DNA of 64,000 bases from Rugamonas sp045984285 (GTDB taxonomy: Bacteria > Pseudomonadota > Gammaproteobacteria > Burkholderiales > Burkholderiaceae_D). The stretch spans positions 62,001-126,000 of the forward strand of contig NZ_JBJQIK030000004.1 of the NCBI RefSeq assembly GCF_045984285.3, in the 5' to 3' direction. Position numbers and translations under genes: made by a program. The notes below the pieces were generated by a model that saw nothing but the letters and a program-made list of their open reading frames with translations, ran no database searches and was not told where the DNA came from. Positions 1 to 9,260 of the stretch are shown here, piece after piece (within the stretch, counting starts at the first letter, position 1; each line of letters opens with the position of its first letter).

Positions 1-927
1 CCGCGCGACTTCGGCTTCAGCAACACCCAGGCTTCGGACGTGCCGTCCAACGACGCCACGCGCCAGACCTTCCGCAAGCGCCTGCGCCAGGGCGAGCTGG
101 ACGACAAGGAAATCGAGATCGAGCTGGCCGAGCAGGGCCCGACCATGGAAATCATGGCGCCGCCCGGCATGGAAGAAATGACGGAGCAGATCAAGTCCAT
201 GTTCGCCGGCGTGGGCGGCTCGCGCAAAAAGGCGCGCAAGATCAAGATCAAGGAAGCGATGAAGCTGCTGCTGGATGAAGAAGCGGCCAAGCTCGTCAAC
301 GAAGACGAGATGAAGCAGAAAGCCATCCAGAACGTGGAGCAGAACGGCATTGTGTTCCTGGACGAAGTGGACAAGATCGCCTCGCGTTCCGAAGGCAGCG
401 GCGCCGACGTGTCGCGCGCCGGCGTGCAGCGCGACCTGCTGCCGCTGGTGGAAGGCACGACCGTGAACACGAAGTACGGCATGATCAAGACCGACCACAT
501 CCTGTTCATCGCCTCCGGCGCCTTCCACCTGGCCAAGCCCTCGGACCTGATACCCGAGCTGCAGGGCCGCTTCCCGATCCGTGTGGAGCTGGAATCGCTG
601 TCGATTGCCGACTTCGAGCGCATCCTGACGAGTACCGACGCCTGCCTCACGCGCCAGTACGAAGCGCTGCTGGCGACGGAAGGCGTGACGCTCGACTTCG
701 CGCCGGACGGCATTACGCGCCTGGCCGAGATCGCGCACCAGGTCAACGAGCGCACCGAAAACATCGGCGCGCGCCGCCTGTACACGGTGATGGAAAAGCT
801 GCTGGAAGAAATCTCCTTCACGGCAACGGAGACCGGTGAGAAAACGCTGGTGATCGACGCCGCCTACGTCAACCAGCGCCTGGATGCACTGGCTGTCAAC
901 GAAGACCTGTCGCGCTACGTCTTGTAA
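1..927 (+). CDS. hslU: ATP-dependent protease ATPase subunit HslU, 5'-truncated by window edge
   Basis: AAA+ unfoldase of the HslVU (ClpYQ) cytosolic protease; it unfolds substrates and threads them into the HslV peptidase. The reading frame is open from base 1, so about the last 308 residues of a protein of roughly 440 are present and the Walker A part lies outside the window. Visible are the end of the I-domain (KEIEIELAEQG), Walker B (GIVFLDEVDKIA), sensor-1 region, sensor-2 (GARRL) and the conserved C-terminal tail ending SRYVL, which docks into HslV. The stop codon overlaps the start of the next small ORF (TAATG). hslV is expected just upstream. Seen: motifs and tail. Known: family function. 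Confidence 0.97.
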   Translation, partial: PRDFGFSNTQASDVPSNDATRQTFRKRLRQGELDDKEIEIELAEQGPTMEIMAPPGMEEMTEQIKSMFAGVGGSRKKARKIKIKEAMKLLLDEEAAKLVNEDEMKQKAIQNVEQNGIVFLDEVDKIASRSEGSGADVSRAGVQRDLLPLVEGTTVNTKYGMIKTDHILFIASGAFHLAKPSDLIPELQGRFPIRVELESLSIADFERILTSTDACLTRQYEALLATEGVTLDFAPDGITRLAEIAHQVNERTENIGARRLYTVMEKLLEEISFTATETGEKTLVIDAAYVNQRLDALAVNEDLSRYVL

Positions 928-1115
928 TGGCCAACAAATCGCTGAAGACCCGGCAAAAGATCGTGGTCACCGCGCCTCCGCTCAAGCCCCGCAATCCCTT
1001 TGCGGCGCTGGCCAAGGCGCGTTCAGCGGGTCCGCACGAGCGCAGCAAAAGCGCCGAACGCCAGGCCGCCAAGCGCGCCCTCATTAAAAAGCTGTCGGGC
1101 TCAGACCCCGATTAA
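927..1115 (+). CDS. Small basic hypothetical protein downstream of hslU (62 aa)
   Basis: The ATG shares its A with the hslU stop (TAATG), which suggests translational coupling. The 62-residue product is rich in Lys, Arg and Ala (e.g. RSKSAERQAAKRALIKKL), with no membrane segment, signal peptide or Cys. I do not recognise a family. Two other frames here are also open (884-1087 + and 896-1084 -), so open frame length alone proves little; the coupled start and the palindromic terminator directly after it (1135-1182) are the main support. A nucleic-acid-binding or ribosome-associated role would be only a guess from its charge. Confidence 0.5.
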   Translation: MANKSLKTRQKIVVTAPPLKPRNPFAALAKARSAGPHERSKSAERQAAKRALIKKLSGSDPD

Positions 1116-1134
1116 GAAATATTGCTTAGAAATT

Positions 1135-1182
1135 GGGGACAGACCCGGATTTTGGAAATCCGGGTCTGTCCCTGATTTTTTT
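1135..1182 (+). terminator. REP-like palindrome with T-run, probable terminator after hslU
   Basis: A perfect 17-bp inverted repeat (1136-1152 and 1156-1172, core GGGACAGACCCGGATTT) with a 3-nt loop is followed by a run of seven T at 1176-1182. It lies between the converging hslU operon and gspC, so it can end transcription from the left. The arm sequence recurs at 1234-1282, so it is also a copy of a dispersed palindromic element. Confidence 0.7.
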
Positions 1183-1233
1183 GCGCGATTCCGCTTCCCT
1201 CCCCCGGGCTAGCAGCTGCTGCAAACCCCCTAT

Positions 1234-1282
1234 AAATTGGGGACGGACCCGGATTTTAGTAAATAGGGTCTGTCCCCAATTT
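1234..1282. repeat. Second copy of the GGGGACAGACCC palindrome
   Basis: Inverted arms of 17 bp (1234-1250 and 1266-1282) match with one mismatch and share AATTGGGGAC(A/G)GACCC with the copy at 1135-1172. The two copies lie about 100 bp apart in the same 180-bp gap between converging operons. Paired palindromes of this kind are typical of REP/BIME elements mobilised by RAYT transposases. No transposase gene is present in the window. Confidence 0.7.
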
Positions 1283-1296
1283 CCAGGCAATTTTGC

Positions 1297-1872
1297 CTAG
1301 CGGGAAGTGGTGGGCTGCTGGGCGGGGGCGAGCTGGCCCGGGGGGCCGACCGGGGTGCCTGGCGGCGGCGTGACGAGGGGGGTGGCGGATGGCGCCGGCT
1401 GCGCCGGAGCTGGCGGCGGAGTCAGCGTGGGCTGGTTCACCGGCGCCAGCGGCGCCGTCGTCGTGGACGACACGCCTTCGGCTGCAGGCAAATCAATGCG
1501 CTTCTGCACGCCGCCTTCCAGCAGGATCACATGGCGCGCCTGCACATCATGCACCGTTACGCCGGGCGCGACTTCTTCGCCCATCGGATAGGCCTTCGCC
1601 GGCTCGCCATTGGCAACGATGATCGCCACGCTGCGCTGTCCCGCGCGCGATGCCACCACGCCCACCAGCTGGAAGTTGCTGACCGCCGCCACGGCGGTCT
1701 GGCCGCCGAACAGGCCGCGCGCCAGGTCGATCGGCGCCTCGGGCGCCTGCTGCACCGGCACGGCGGCAATCTGCCGCTGCGGCGGCGTGAAGAGCTGGAT
1801 TCCCCAGTACGCCAGCGAGGCCGTGAGGGCCAGTACCGCGGCTACGGTGCTCAGGAAGGGCAGTCGGTTCAA
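1297..1872 (-). CDS. gspC: Type II secretion system inner-membrane protein GspC
   Basis: GspC links the inner-membrane platform of the type II secretion system to the secretin. The 191-residue protein has one N-terminal membrane anchor (about residues 8-26), then a periplasmic homology region (LVGVVASRAGQRSVAIIVANG...YPMGEEVAPGVTVHDV) that corresponds to the HR domain binding GspD. It ends in a Pro/Ala-rich tail of about 50 residues and has no PDZ domain. It is the last gene of the operon, 15 bp after gspF, an unusual place since gspC often leads or is divergent. Short for the family, but consistent with betaproteobacterial forms. Confidence 0.88.
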   Translation of the reverse strand: MNRLPFLSTVAAVLALTASLAYWGIQLFTPPQRQIAAVPVQQAPEAPIDLARGLFGGQTAVAAVSNFQLVGVVASRAGQRSVAIIVANGEPAKAYPMGEEVAPGVTVHDVQARHVILLEGGVQKRIDLPAAEGVSSTTTAPLAPVNQPTLTPPPAPAQPAPSATPLVTPPPGTPVGPPGQLAPAQQPTTSR

Positions 1873-1887
1873 TGTGTTCTCCAGTGT

Positions 1888-3108
1888 TCAGCGCACCAGC
1901 TGGTTGATCTCGATGATCGGCATCAGCACGGCCAGCACGATCAGCAGCACCACCACGCCCATGGCGAGGATCAGCGCGGGTTCGAGCAGGCCCGCGATCG
2001 TCAGCGTGCGGCGTTCCAGGTCTTGTTCCTGCGCGTTGGCGGCGCGTTCCAGCATGGCCGGCAGTTCGCCCGTGATTTCGCCCGCGCGGATCATGTGGAT
2101 CAGCATCGGCGGGAAGTGTTTTTGCACCGACAGCGCACGCGCCAGGCTTACGCCTTCGCGCACCGCGTTGCTGGCGTCTTCCACCAGCTGGCGCATGGCG
2201 ACATTCGACAGCGTGTCGCGGCTGGTTTCCAGCGCGCGCAGGATAGGCACGCCGGAGCCGGTGGTAATCGCCAGCGTGCTGGCGAAGCGCGAGGTGTTCA
2301 GGCTGCGCTCGAATTTGCCGTACAGCGGCGCAGTTAGCAGCCAGGTGTGCCAGCGTGTTTTCAGCGCGATGTTCTGCAATGCGCGCCGCCACGCGAACCA
2401 GGCGCCGATCAGCAGCACCAGCACAATCAGCCCGTAGCTGCGCACGAAGTCGGATACCGCGAGCATGATGACGGTAAGGATCGGCAGCTTCTGCTTGGTG
2501 TTCGCGAACACCGATACGATCTGCGGCACCACATAGGTGAGCAGGAAGATGACGATGGAGAATGCCACCACAGTGACGATGGCCGGATAGGTGAAGGCCA
2601 GCTTCACTTTCTGCACCAGCGCGTTGCGGCGCTCGATGTAGTCGGCAAGGCGCGACAGCACACGCGAGAGCTGGCCGATCTGTTCGCCCGAGGCAACCAG
2701 CGCGCGGTAGATTTCGGCGAAGTCGCGCGGATGCCGCGACAGCACGTCGGACAGCGAAGCGCCGCCAATCACTTCGGAACGGATGGATGCGATCAGGTCG
2801 CGCACGTACTGGCGCTCGGCCTGTTCCAGCAGTGCGGAAAAGGCCTGTTCCAGCGGCAGCCCTGCTTCCAGCAGGCTGGCCAGCTGGCGCGTGAACAGCG
2901 CCAGTTCGCTGGTCGAGAGCTTTTCGCCGAAGCCGCGGCTCTTTGCCACGCCTTTGGCATCAACCTGCGCGGCGATCGCGTCAACCTTGATCGGTACCAG
3001 TCCTTGCGCACGCAGCTCGGAGCGTGCGGAGCGCGCGCTGTCCGAGTTGACGACGCCTTTCTTCGTTGCGCCTGCCGCATCCACGGCTTCATAACGGAAC
3101 GCCGGCAT
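1888..3108 (-). CDS. gspF: Type II secretion system platform protein GspF
   Basis: Polytopic inner-membrane protein on which the GspE ATPase acts to assemble the pseudopilus. Its 406 residues hold the duplicated T2SSF domain (first around 70-195, second around 275-395) and three hydrophobic segments (about 170-195, 220-240, 375-400), the family layout. The start MPAFRYEAVDAAG is typical. It follows gspE after 3 bp, which fits the usual E-F pairing. Confidence 0.96.
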   Translation of the reverse strand: MPAFRYEAVDAAGATKKGVVNSDSARSARSELRAQGLVPIKVDAIAAQVDAKGVAKSRGFGEKLSTSELALFTRQLASLLEAGLPLEQAFSALLEQAERQYVRDLIASIRSEVIGGASLSDVLSRHPRDFAEIYRALVASGEQIGQLSRVLSRLADYIERRNALVQKVKLAFTYPAIVTVVAFSIVIFLLTYVVPQIVSVFANTKQKLPILTVIMLAVSDFVRSYGLIVLVLLIGAWFAWRRALQNIALKTRWHTWLLTAPLYGKFERSLNTSRFASTLAITTGSGVPILRALETSRDTLSNVAMRQLVEDASNAVREGVSLARALSVQKHFPPMLIHMIRAGEITGELPAMLERAANAQEQDLERRTLTIAGLLEPALILAMGVVVLLIVLAVLMPIIEINQLVR

Positions 3109-3111
3109 CGC

Positions 3112-4530
3112 TTAGTCCTTCGACACGCGCAGCAGTTCGGCCAGCGTGGTGGTGCCGTCCGCGAGCCAGCGTTCGCCGTCCTCGCGCATGGTCTTCATGC
3201 CGTCGGCAATGGCCACGTTGCGGATTTCCGCTTCGGATGCGCGGTCGTGGATCTGGGCGCGGATCTGTTCCGTCGTTTCCAGCAGCTCGTAGATACCCAC
3301 GCGGCCCTGGTAGCCGGTGCTGCCGCACTGGTCGCAGCCGACCGCTTTCCACTGCCCTGCTTCGAAGGTTTTGCAGACGGGGCACAGCTTGCGCACGAGG
3401 CGCTGCGCCAGCACGCCGAGCAGCGATGACGAGAGCAGGAAGGGCTCGATGCCCATATCCAGCAAACGCGTGACGGCCGATGCGGCATCGTTGGTGTGCA
3501 GCGTGGCCAGCACCAGGTGGCCGGTGAGCGATGCCTGAACGGCGATCTGCGCGGTTTCCAGGTCGCGGATCTCGCCGATCATGATCACGTCCGGATCCTG
3601 GCGCAGGATCGCGCGCAGGGCCTTGGCGAAGCTCATGTCGATACGCGGGTTCACCTGTGTTTGCCCGACGCCTGCGAGGTCGTATTCGATCGGGTCTTCC
3701 ACCGTGAGGATATTGGTGGTGGTGGAGTTCAGCAGCGACAGCGCGGCATACAGCGTGGTCGTTTTGCCGGAGCCGGTGGGGCCAGTTACGAGCACGATGC
3801 CGTGCGGCTGCGCAATCAGGCCGTTGAACTGGGCCAGCATGGACTCGCCCATGCCAAGGTGCTGCAGGTCGAGGCGGCCCGCTTCCTTGTCCAGCAGACG
3901 GAGCACGGCGCGTTCGCCGTGGCCGGTCGGCAGCGTGGAGACGCGCACGTCCACCGGCTTGCCGCCGATGCGCAGCGTGATGCGGCCGTCCTGCGGCAGG
4001 CGCTTTTCGGCGATGTCCAGCTGCGCCATGATCTTGATACGCGAGATCAGCGAGCCGTGAATCGCCTTGCGCGGCTTGACGATATCGCGCAGGGCGCCGT
4101 CGATACGGAAGCGCACCACGGATACCTGTTCGAAAGGCTCCACGTGGATATCCGATGCGCCATCGCGCAGCGCCTGCGTGAGCAGCGCGTTGATCATGCG
4201 GATCACCGGTGCGTCGTCCGAAGATTCCAGCAGGTCTTCGATGGCAGGAACATCCTGCAGCAGCTTGGTGAGGTCGAGGTCTGCGTCGAATTCGTCGGCA
4301 ACCTGCGACACGTCGCCGCCGGCGCCCGCGTAGGCGTCGGCAATCGCAGCTTCGAGGTCTGCGCGCGGCAGGGACTTGAGCTGGATGCGGCCGAAGCGGC
4401 GCGACACTTCGGCAATCGCCGACGGTGTGGTGGCGCTGGAAACATAGACTTCCACCGCGCCCGAGGTATCGGCGGGCTTTGCCAGCACGAGGAAGTCGCG
4501 CGCGAAGGCGTAAGGCAGCATATTGCTCAT
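3112..4530 (-). CDS. gspE: Type II secretion ATPase GspE
   Basis: Cytoplasmic hexameric ATPase that powers the type II secretion system. The 472-residue protein shows Walker A (GPTGSGKTT, about 250-258), Asp-box region (LTVEDPIEYDL), Walker B (DVIMIGEIRD, about 314-323), His-box (LATLHTND) and a CxxC...CxxC zinc site (C383, C386, C399, C402). The N-terminal domain that binds GspL is present but short. The start codon overlaps the gspD stop (TAATG). Confidence 0.97.
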   Translation of the reverse strand: MSNMLPYAFARDFLVLAKPADTSGAVEVYVSSATTPSAIAEVSRRFGRIQLKSLPRADLEAAIADAYAGAGGDVSQVADEFDADLDLTKLLQDVPAIEDLLESSDDAPVIRMINALLTQALRDGASDIHVEPFEQVSVVRFRIDGALRDIVKPRKAIHGSLISRIKIMAQLDIAEKRLPQDGRITLRIGGKPVDVRVSTLPTGHGERAVLRLLDKEAGRLDLQHLGMGESMLAQFNGLIAQPHGIVLVTGPTGSGKTTTLYAALSLLNSTTTNILTVEDPIEYDLAGVGQTQVNPRIDMSFAKALRAILRQDPDVIMIGEIRDLETAQIAVQASLTGHLVLATLHTNDAASAVTRLLDMGIEPFLLSSSLLGVLAQRLVRKLCPVCKTFEAGQWKAVGCDQCGSTGYQGRVGIYELLETTEQIRAQIHDRASEAEIRNVAIADGMKTMREDGERWLADGTTTLAELLRVSKD

Positions 4531-6710
4531 TATTGTTTCGGCTTCTCGCCAGGAACGGGTTCGGCGGCGCCCGGCGCACGCGTCGATACCGGCGCAGGCG
4601 GCACAGGCTTGGCAAGGCCGGCGTCCGGCGCAGGCACGCCGTTCGTCAGCGAAGGCAGTTGCGGCTGGCCCAGTTGCTGCAGCAGCACGGAATCGCTTGG
4701 CGTGAAGGCGGCGCCGGCTGCGCGCATGTAGTCGTAGCGGTCGGTGGCAAGGCTCATGCTCTGTTCCTTGCTGCGGATGACCACAGGGCGCAGGAATACC
4801 ATCAGGTTGGTTTTCTTGCGCGTGCGGGTGCTGTACTTGAACAGGTTGCCCAGCACGGGAATGTCGCCCAGGCCGCGCACCTTCTCGACGTTGTCGCCCG
4901 CGCGGTCTTCAATCAGGCCGCCCAGCACGATGATCTGGCCGTCGTCCGCGATGACGTTGTTTTCGATCACGCGCGTGTTGAGGGTAATGCCGGCGGTGGC
5001 CCCGATTGACGACGGATCCACGCTGGACGATTCATTGTAGATGGCGAGCTTGATGGTCCCGCCTTCGGAAATCTGCGGCCGCACTTTCAGCGTCAGGCCC
5101 ACGTCCTTGCGGTCGATGGTCTGGAACGGGTTGGTGTTGGTGCCGGAGGTGGTGGTGAACTGGCCGGTCAGGATAGGCACGTTCTGGCCGACACGGATCG
5201 TGGCCACTTCGTTGTCCAGTGTGATCATGTTCGGCGTGGACAGGATATTGCCGTTGCCGCCGGATTCCAGCGTGTGCGCCACTGCGCCCAGCCCGAACTT
5301 GCCGTCCGCCAGCTGCTTGAACACGCCGATGGTCAGGCCGTTGCCCGGAGCGTTATTGCCGTTGTAGACATTGACCAGGTTATTGCCCGCAGTGGAGAAA
5401 GACTGCAGGCCGCCGATGCGGTAGGTGCTCTTGTCGTTGCCCGAGGCGCCAACCCACTGCACGCCGAATTCGGATGCCTTGTCCGCGCTGACTTCCACGA
5501 TCAGCGCTTCGATGTAGACCTGGGCACGGCGCACGTCCAGCTGGTCGATCACGGAGCGCAGGTTGCGGTAGACCGCTTCCGGTGCGGTGATGATCAGCGT
5601 ATTGGTCGATGCATCGGCCTGGATAAAGCCGCCCGCGCCGCCCGCAGCTTGTCCGCTCGTGCGGTTGCCGCTCAGCGCGGGATTGGTGGGGCCGCCGGAC
5701 TGGCTGTTGCTGCCTGCCTGGCCGATGGTATTGTTGGCGCCCGTCTGCATGGTCGCCTGGTTGTTGCCCAGCGTGTTGTTCAGCGCGTTCTGGCCTGTGA
5801 TTGGCGCATCGCCCGAGATCACGGCGCGCAGCGTTTCGGCCAGCTTGGTGGCGTCGGCGTTCTTCAGGTAGACCACGTGCACATTGCCCAGCTCCGTCGT
5901 CGGCTGGTCGAGCTTTGCGATCAGGGACTTGGCGAGGTTGGCGCGCGCAGCGGATGGGGCGCGGATCACCAGCGAATTGGTACGTGGATCGGCCAGCACC
6001 GTCACGCGGCCGCCGCCGTCGCCGCCTGCGCCGGGTTCCATCAGCTTGTTGATCATGCTGGCCAGGTCGCTGGCGATGGCGTTACGCACCGGGACCACGT
6101 CCAGGTCCGCGGACGATGGCGCATCCAGCGCCGCCACGATCTTCGCCAGGCGTTTCAGGTTGTCCGCATAGTCGGTAATGACCAGCGTGTTATTGCCCGG
6201 ATTGGCGTTGATGGTGTTGTTCGGCGTGATGAGGGGACGCAGCACCGTCACCAGGTTGGCCGCTGATTCATGATTCAGCTGGAAGACCTGCGTGGCAACC
6301 TGGTCGCCCGCCGGCGTGGCCTGGCGGCCGATCACCGTGGGGCTGGCCTGCAGCTTGGCTTCCGCTTCCGGCACCACCTTGGCATAGCCGTCGCCGCTGA
6401 CGATAGCGTAGCCCTGCAGGCGCAGCGCGGAGGTCAGCAGGCTGAATGCCTGCGACTTGCTGATGGCCTTCTCGGACACCAGCGTGATTGTGCCTTTCAC
6501 GCGCGGGTCGATGAGGAAGGTGATGTTGGTGTAGTGGCCGACGGCCTTGATGACCGATTCGATGTCGGCGCCAACAAAGTTCAGCGCAGCTTCGTCAGCC
6601 TGTGCCCATGCCGGCCCGATGGACTGGCCCAGCAGGCAGCACAGCAGTGCTGCCGCGCTTGCACGGCGCAGCGATGGAGTTTTGGATTTGCTTGCGAACT
6701 GTTTTTTCAT
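4530..6710 (-). CDS. gspD: Type II secretion outer-membrane secretin GspD
   Basis: Forms the outer-membrane channel of the type II system. The 726-residue precursor has a signal peptide with cleavage near AWA-QADE (about 36). It continues with N0 (LNFVGADIESVIKAVG), three N1-N3 repeats, and a Gly/Asn/Gln-rich linker around 300-360 inside N3. The C-terminal secretin domain includes VPILTGQF and VPVLGNLFKYSTRTRKKTNL. The Pro-rich tail after about residue 690 may carry the S-domain, but no pilotin gene is seen. Its ATG overlaps the gspN stop by 4 bp. Confidence 0.97.
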   Translation of the reverse strand: MKKQFASKSKTPSLRRASAAALLCCLLGQSIGPAWAQADEAALNFVGADIESVIKAVGHYTNITFLIDPRVKGTITLVSEKAISKSQAFSLLTSALRLQGYAIVSGDGYAKVVPEAEAKLQASPTVIGRQATPAGDQVATQVFQLNHESAANLVTVLRPLITPNNTINANPGNNTLVITDYADNLKRLAKIVAALDAPSSADLDVVPVRNAIASDLASMINKLMEPGAGGDGGGRVTVLADPRTNSLVIRAPSAARANLAKSLIAKLDQPTTELGNVHVVYLKNADATKLAETLRAVISGDAPITGQNALNNTLGNNQATMQTGANNTIGQAGSNSQSGGPTNPALSGNRTSGQAAGGAGGFIQADASTNTLIITAPEAVYRNLRSVIDQLDVRRAQVYIEALIVEVSADKASEFGVQWVGASGNDKSTYRIGGLQSFSTAGNNLVNVYNGNNAPGNGLTIGVFKQLADGKFGLGAVAHTLESGGNGNILSTPNMITLDNEVATIRVGQNVPILTGQFTTTSGTNTNPFQTIDRKDVGLTLKVRPQISEGGTIKLAIYNESSSVDPSSIGATAGITLNTRVIENNVIADDGQIIVLGGLIEDRAGDNVEKVRGLGDIPVLGNLFKYSTRTRKKTNLMVFLRPVVIRSKEQSMSLATDRYDYMRAAGAAFTPSDSVLLQQLGQPQLPSLTNGVPAPDAGLAKPVPPAPVSTRAPGAAEPVPGEKPKQ

Positions 6711-7483
6711 TGTCTGAACTCTAGTGCGATGACATTTTTACCGCTGACGGAACGGCGCTGGCCCAGCAGGTTAAGCAGGTTGCCCAGCGTCGCTTCATAT
6801 CCATCTGCTGCTTCCGCCTGGCCGGAGAACTGGAAGCGCCCCCGGTCAAGATTGCCGGAACCGCGCAGCAGCAGCGGTCCCTTGACGGTGTCCAGCGCGA
6901 GGCTGGCTTTCTTTCCACGCCAGTCCATGGCCAGCTGGTAGCTGCCGAGCGGACGAATCGGCACCAGGCGCGAGGACATGTCCTGCATCTTCAGCGTAGT
7001 GCGGCCGTCCATCGCGATGTTGCGGTCCACCAGCGCCAGCTGCAGTGAGGTCCACGACAGCTGCATCAGACCACTGAAGGCCAGCGTGTTCAAAGGCGCC
7101 CCCAGTCCTGCGAGCCCGTCGGCCGGCAGTTTCAGGCCGCCGGGGCTGAGCTGCCATTCCTTCCAGCTGCCGGTAACGTGCAGGGGCTGCGTGAGCGCGT
7201 CCGGATTATCCAGTTCCATGTTCACACTGCCCAGCAGGACCATCGGCGAAATCTTCCAGCTGAAGCGGCCCGGCAGCAGGGGCGTAATTGCACTGTTGCC
7301 GCTCGCCGCCCCGCCAACAAAGGCCGAACCGCTCCACAGCGTACCCTGCGGATCACCCAGCGTCAAACGGCCGGCGGTCTGCTTTTCCACCAGCGCGGCA
7401 ACCCAGCTGGCGGGGAAGAAAATCGCCAGCGTGAGGGCTACCGTGGCCGCTATCGCCAGCAACCATAGCACGGCGCGCTTCAC
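6707..7483 (-). CDS. gspN: Type II secretion protein GspN
   Basis: Accessory inner-membrane protein of the type II system, found in a subset of species. The frame opens further upstream, but the likely start is the GTG at 7483, which overlaps the gspM stop (GTGA) and begins MKRAVLWLLAIAATVALTL, a single membrane anchor. The 258-residue product continues with the GspN-type periplasmic region (AGRLTLGDPQGTLWSGSA). Its exact role in the complex is not settled. Confidence 0.88.
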   Translation of the reverse strand: MKRAVLWLLAIAATVALTLAIFFPASWVAALVEKQTAGRLTLGDPQGTLWSGSAFVGGAASGNSAITPLLPGRFSWKISPMVLLGSVNMELDNPDALTQPLHVTGSWKEWQLSPGGLKLPADGLAGLGAPLNTLAFSGLMQLSWTSLQLALVDRNIAMDGRTTLKMQDMSSRLVPIRPLGSYQLAMDWRGKKASLALDTVKGPLLLRGSGNLDRGRFQFSGQAEAADGYEATLGNLLNLLGQRRSVSGKNVIALEFRQ

Positions 7484-7983
7484 TGGCGCTCCTGGCGCAG
7501 CGTCATGCTGGCGTCCACCTGGCCTGCTGTGTTCTGCGCGGTGAAGGCCGCGTCCTGCACAGCGATGCGGTTTTCGCGGCGGATAGTGTCCAGCCACGTC
7601 ACCAGGCCGGCGAACGAGGCGCCCTTGAATTCGAGCTTTGCATACTCGCCCGTCATCACCACATTGGACGGATTCAGGCCGCGCGACGACAGGCTGGCGT
7701 TCAGCGTTTCGCGCGTCATCGGCACTGGCGCCTGCAGCGGCGGCTGTGCGGCCAGTTGCGCCGCCTCACCCGCCAGCGCCTGCAGCTCGGCGGCCTGCTG
7801 GCGCAGTTGCGGCAGCTCTTTACGCAGTTTTTCACGTCCCGTCAGCGCGGGGTCGATCAGCAGGCCGTAGACCAGGCCCACCGCCAGCACAATGCCGCCG
7901 ACGGTGAGGAACTTGCGTTCCTGCTCCGAGCGTTCGGCCCAGAAGGCGCGCGCCTGGGCGCGGTATTGGTCAACAATGCTCAC
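7480..7983 (-). CDS. gspM: Type II secretion protein GspM
   Basis: Inner-membrane partner of GspL. The 167-residue protein has a short cytoplasmic start, one membrane segment (about residues 27-46), a coiled-coil stretch (REKLRKELPQLRQQAAELQ) and a small ferredoxin-like periplasmic domain. Both ends overlap neighbours by 4 bp (gspL upstream, gspN downstream), so expression is probably coupled. Confidence 0.93.
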   Translation of the reverse strand: MSIVDQYRAQARAFWAERSEQERKFLTVGGIVLAVGLVYGLLIDPALTGREKLRKELPQLRQQAAELQALAGEAAQLAAQPPLQAPVPMTRETLNASLSSRGLNPSNVVMTGEYAKLEFKGASFAGLVTWLDTIRRENRIAVQDAAFTAQNTAGQVDASMTLRQERQ

Positions 7984-9260
7984 GATTTACCTCCTGCGCG
8001 CACTTGCCACACGCCCGGGGCGCTTTCGGTCAGCGAGAGCTGGCGGTTGGCCAGCACTGCCTGCACCTGCGTGCGCGCGTTGGCGTCGGTGGTTTCCGGT
8101 TTCAGTTTCACGGTCAGCGTGCGATCGCGGTATTCGAGTGTGGCGATGATGTCGCGGCGCGGCAGGGTTGCCAGCGCTTCGCCCAGTGCGGCACTAAGGG
8201 CCGTAAATTCGTCGGCCGAGCTGGCGCCGCGCGCGGTCTTCGCTGCAGCGATGTTCTTGCGCATCTGGCCCGCGGGATCGAGGATCACGGTTTCGTTCGG
8301 ATAGGCGCCGCGGAAAATCTGCACCATGGAGTTGCGTACTGCCTCGGCTTCATTCTTCATGCGGAACCAGTCCACATTCAGGCCAATGATGTTGACGGCG
8401 AGCGCCAGCACCGCAAGCCGGATCGGCCAGCGCCAGCGCTGCCATTTGCGCGCGCTGGCGCCGCTGCCAGCGCCCAGTGCTGCCGCAAGGTCCAGCTGCA
8501 CGGCGCGCGATGCGGAGATGCGGTGGGCCCAGTGATCCTCTTCCAGCGTGATGCCGGATACCGATGCCAGCAACGCCTCATACTGCTTGCGCTGCGCGGA
8601 CGGCACATACAGCGTTACCGGCGCTTCGCCGGCCAGCGCGCGCACCGTATGCAGCGCCGCTTCCGGTTCTGCCGGCAGGGTCAGGCCCATGCCTTCATAC
8701 TGCGCGGCGCGCAGCGTCAGCTCCAGGCCTGCGTCGTCCGCTGCCAGCGCGGCGGATGCGCCGCCGGGCGCCAGCGGCAGGCACAGTTGCGATGGAATGG
8801 CGGAGACGGCGTTTGCGCCTTGCGCCACCAGCGCCTGCACCAGCACTTCAAGCCAGGCGCGCTGCACCACGGCCACCACACGCTCATCGCTGTTCGGCTG
8901 CGCGGGCGCCAGCGCCAGCACGCATTCGGACGGATCGCCCAGCAGATGTTCTTCCACGAGGCCCGGCAGCGCGGCCTTGAGGCGGGAGCCGGACAGCGGC
9001 GGCGCCTTCACGCGCAACAGCGTCACATCGGCCGCCGCCAGCAGCAGCACCACGCGGCGCGCGGAGGCGATCAGGTCGCCGAGGTTGCCCAATGCGCCTG
9101 CGCCCTGCTGCATGACGTTGCCGCCATCGCCCACCAGCGCGAAATGGCAGCTTTGCGGCACACCGTTGTCGCTGGCAGCTGCGGCAGCGCGGGCCGGGTA
9201 GCTAATGTACAGAGTTGTCAAAAGGTCTCGCTTTCGTTCTTTCAGATTTCCCGAATCCAT
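7980..9260 (-). CDS. gspL: Type II secretion protein GspL
   Basis: GspL recruits the GspE ATPase to the membrane. The protein has the actin-like cytoplasmic domain (about 15-250), one membrane segment (about 275-290, WPIRLAVLALAVNIIGLNV) and a periplasmic ferredoxin-like domain. The ATG at 9260 overlaps gspK by 19 bp. A TTG at 9221 would give the family-typical start MTTLYISYP and may be the true start. Length with the ATG is 426 residues. Confidence 0.92.
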   Translation of the reverse strand: MDSGNLKERKRDLLTTLYISYPARAAAAASDNGVPQSCHFALVGDGGNVMQQGAGALGNLGDLIASARRVVLLLAAADVTLLRVKAPPLSGSRLKAALPGLVEEHLLGDPSECVLALAPAQPNSDERVVAVVQRAWLEVLVQALVAQGANAVSAIPSQLCLPLAPGGASAALAADDAGLELTLRAAQYEGMGLTLPAEPEAALHTVRALAGEAPVTLYVPSAQRKQYEALLASVSGITLEEDHWAHRISASRAVQLDLAAALGAGSGASARKWQRWRWPIRLAVLALAVNIIGLNVDWFRMKNEAEAVRNSMVQIFRGAYPNETVILDPAGQMRKNIAAAKTARGASSADEFTALSAALGEALATLPRRDIIATLEYRDRTLTVKLKPETTDANARTQVQAVLANRQLSLTESAPGVWQVRAGGKS

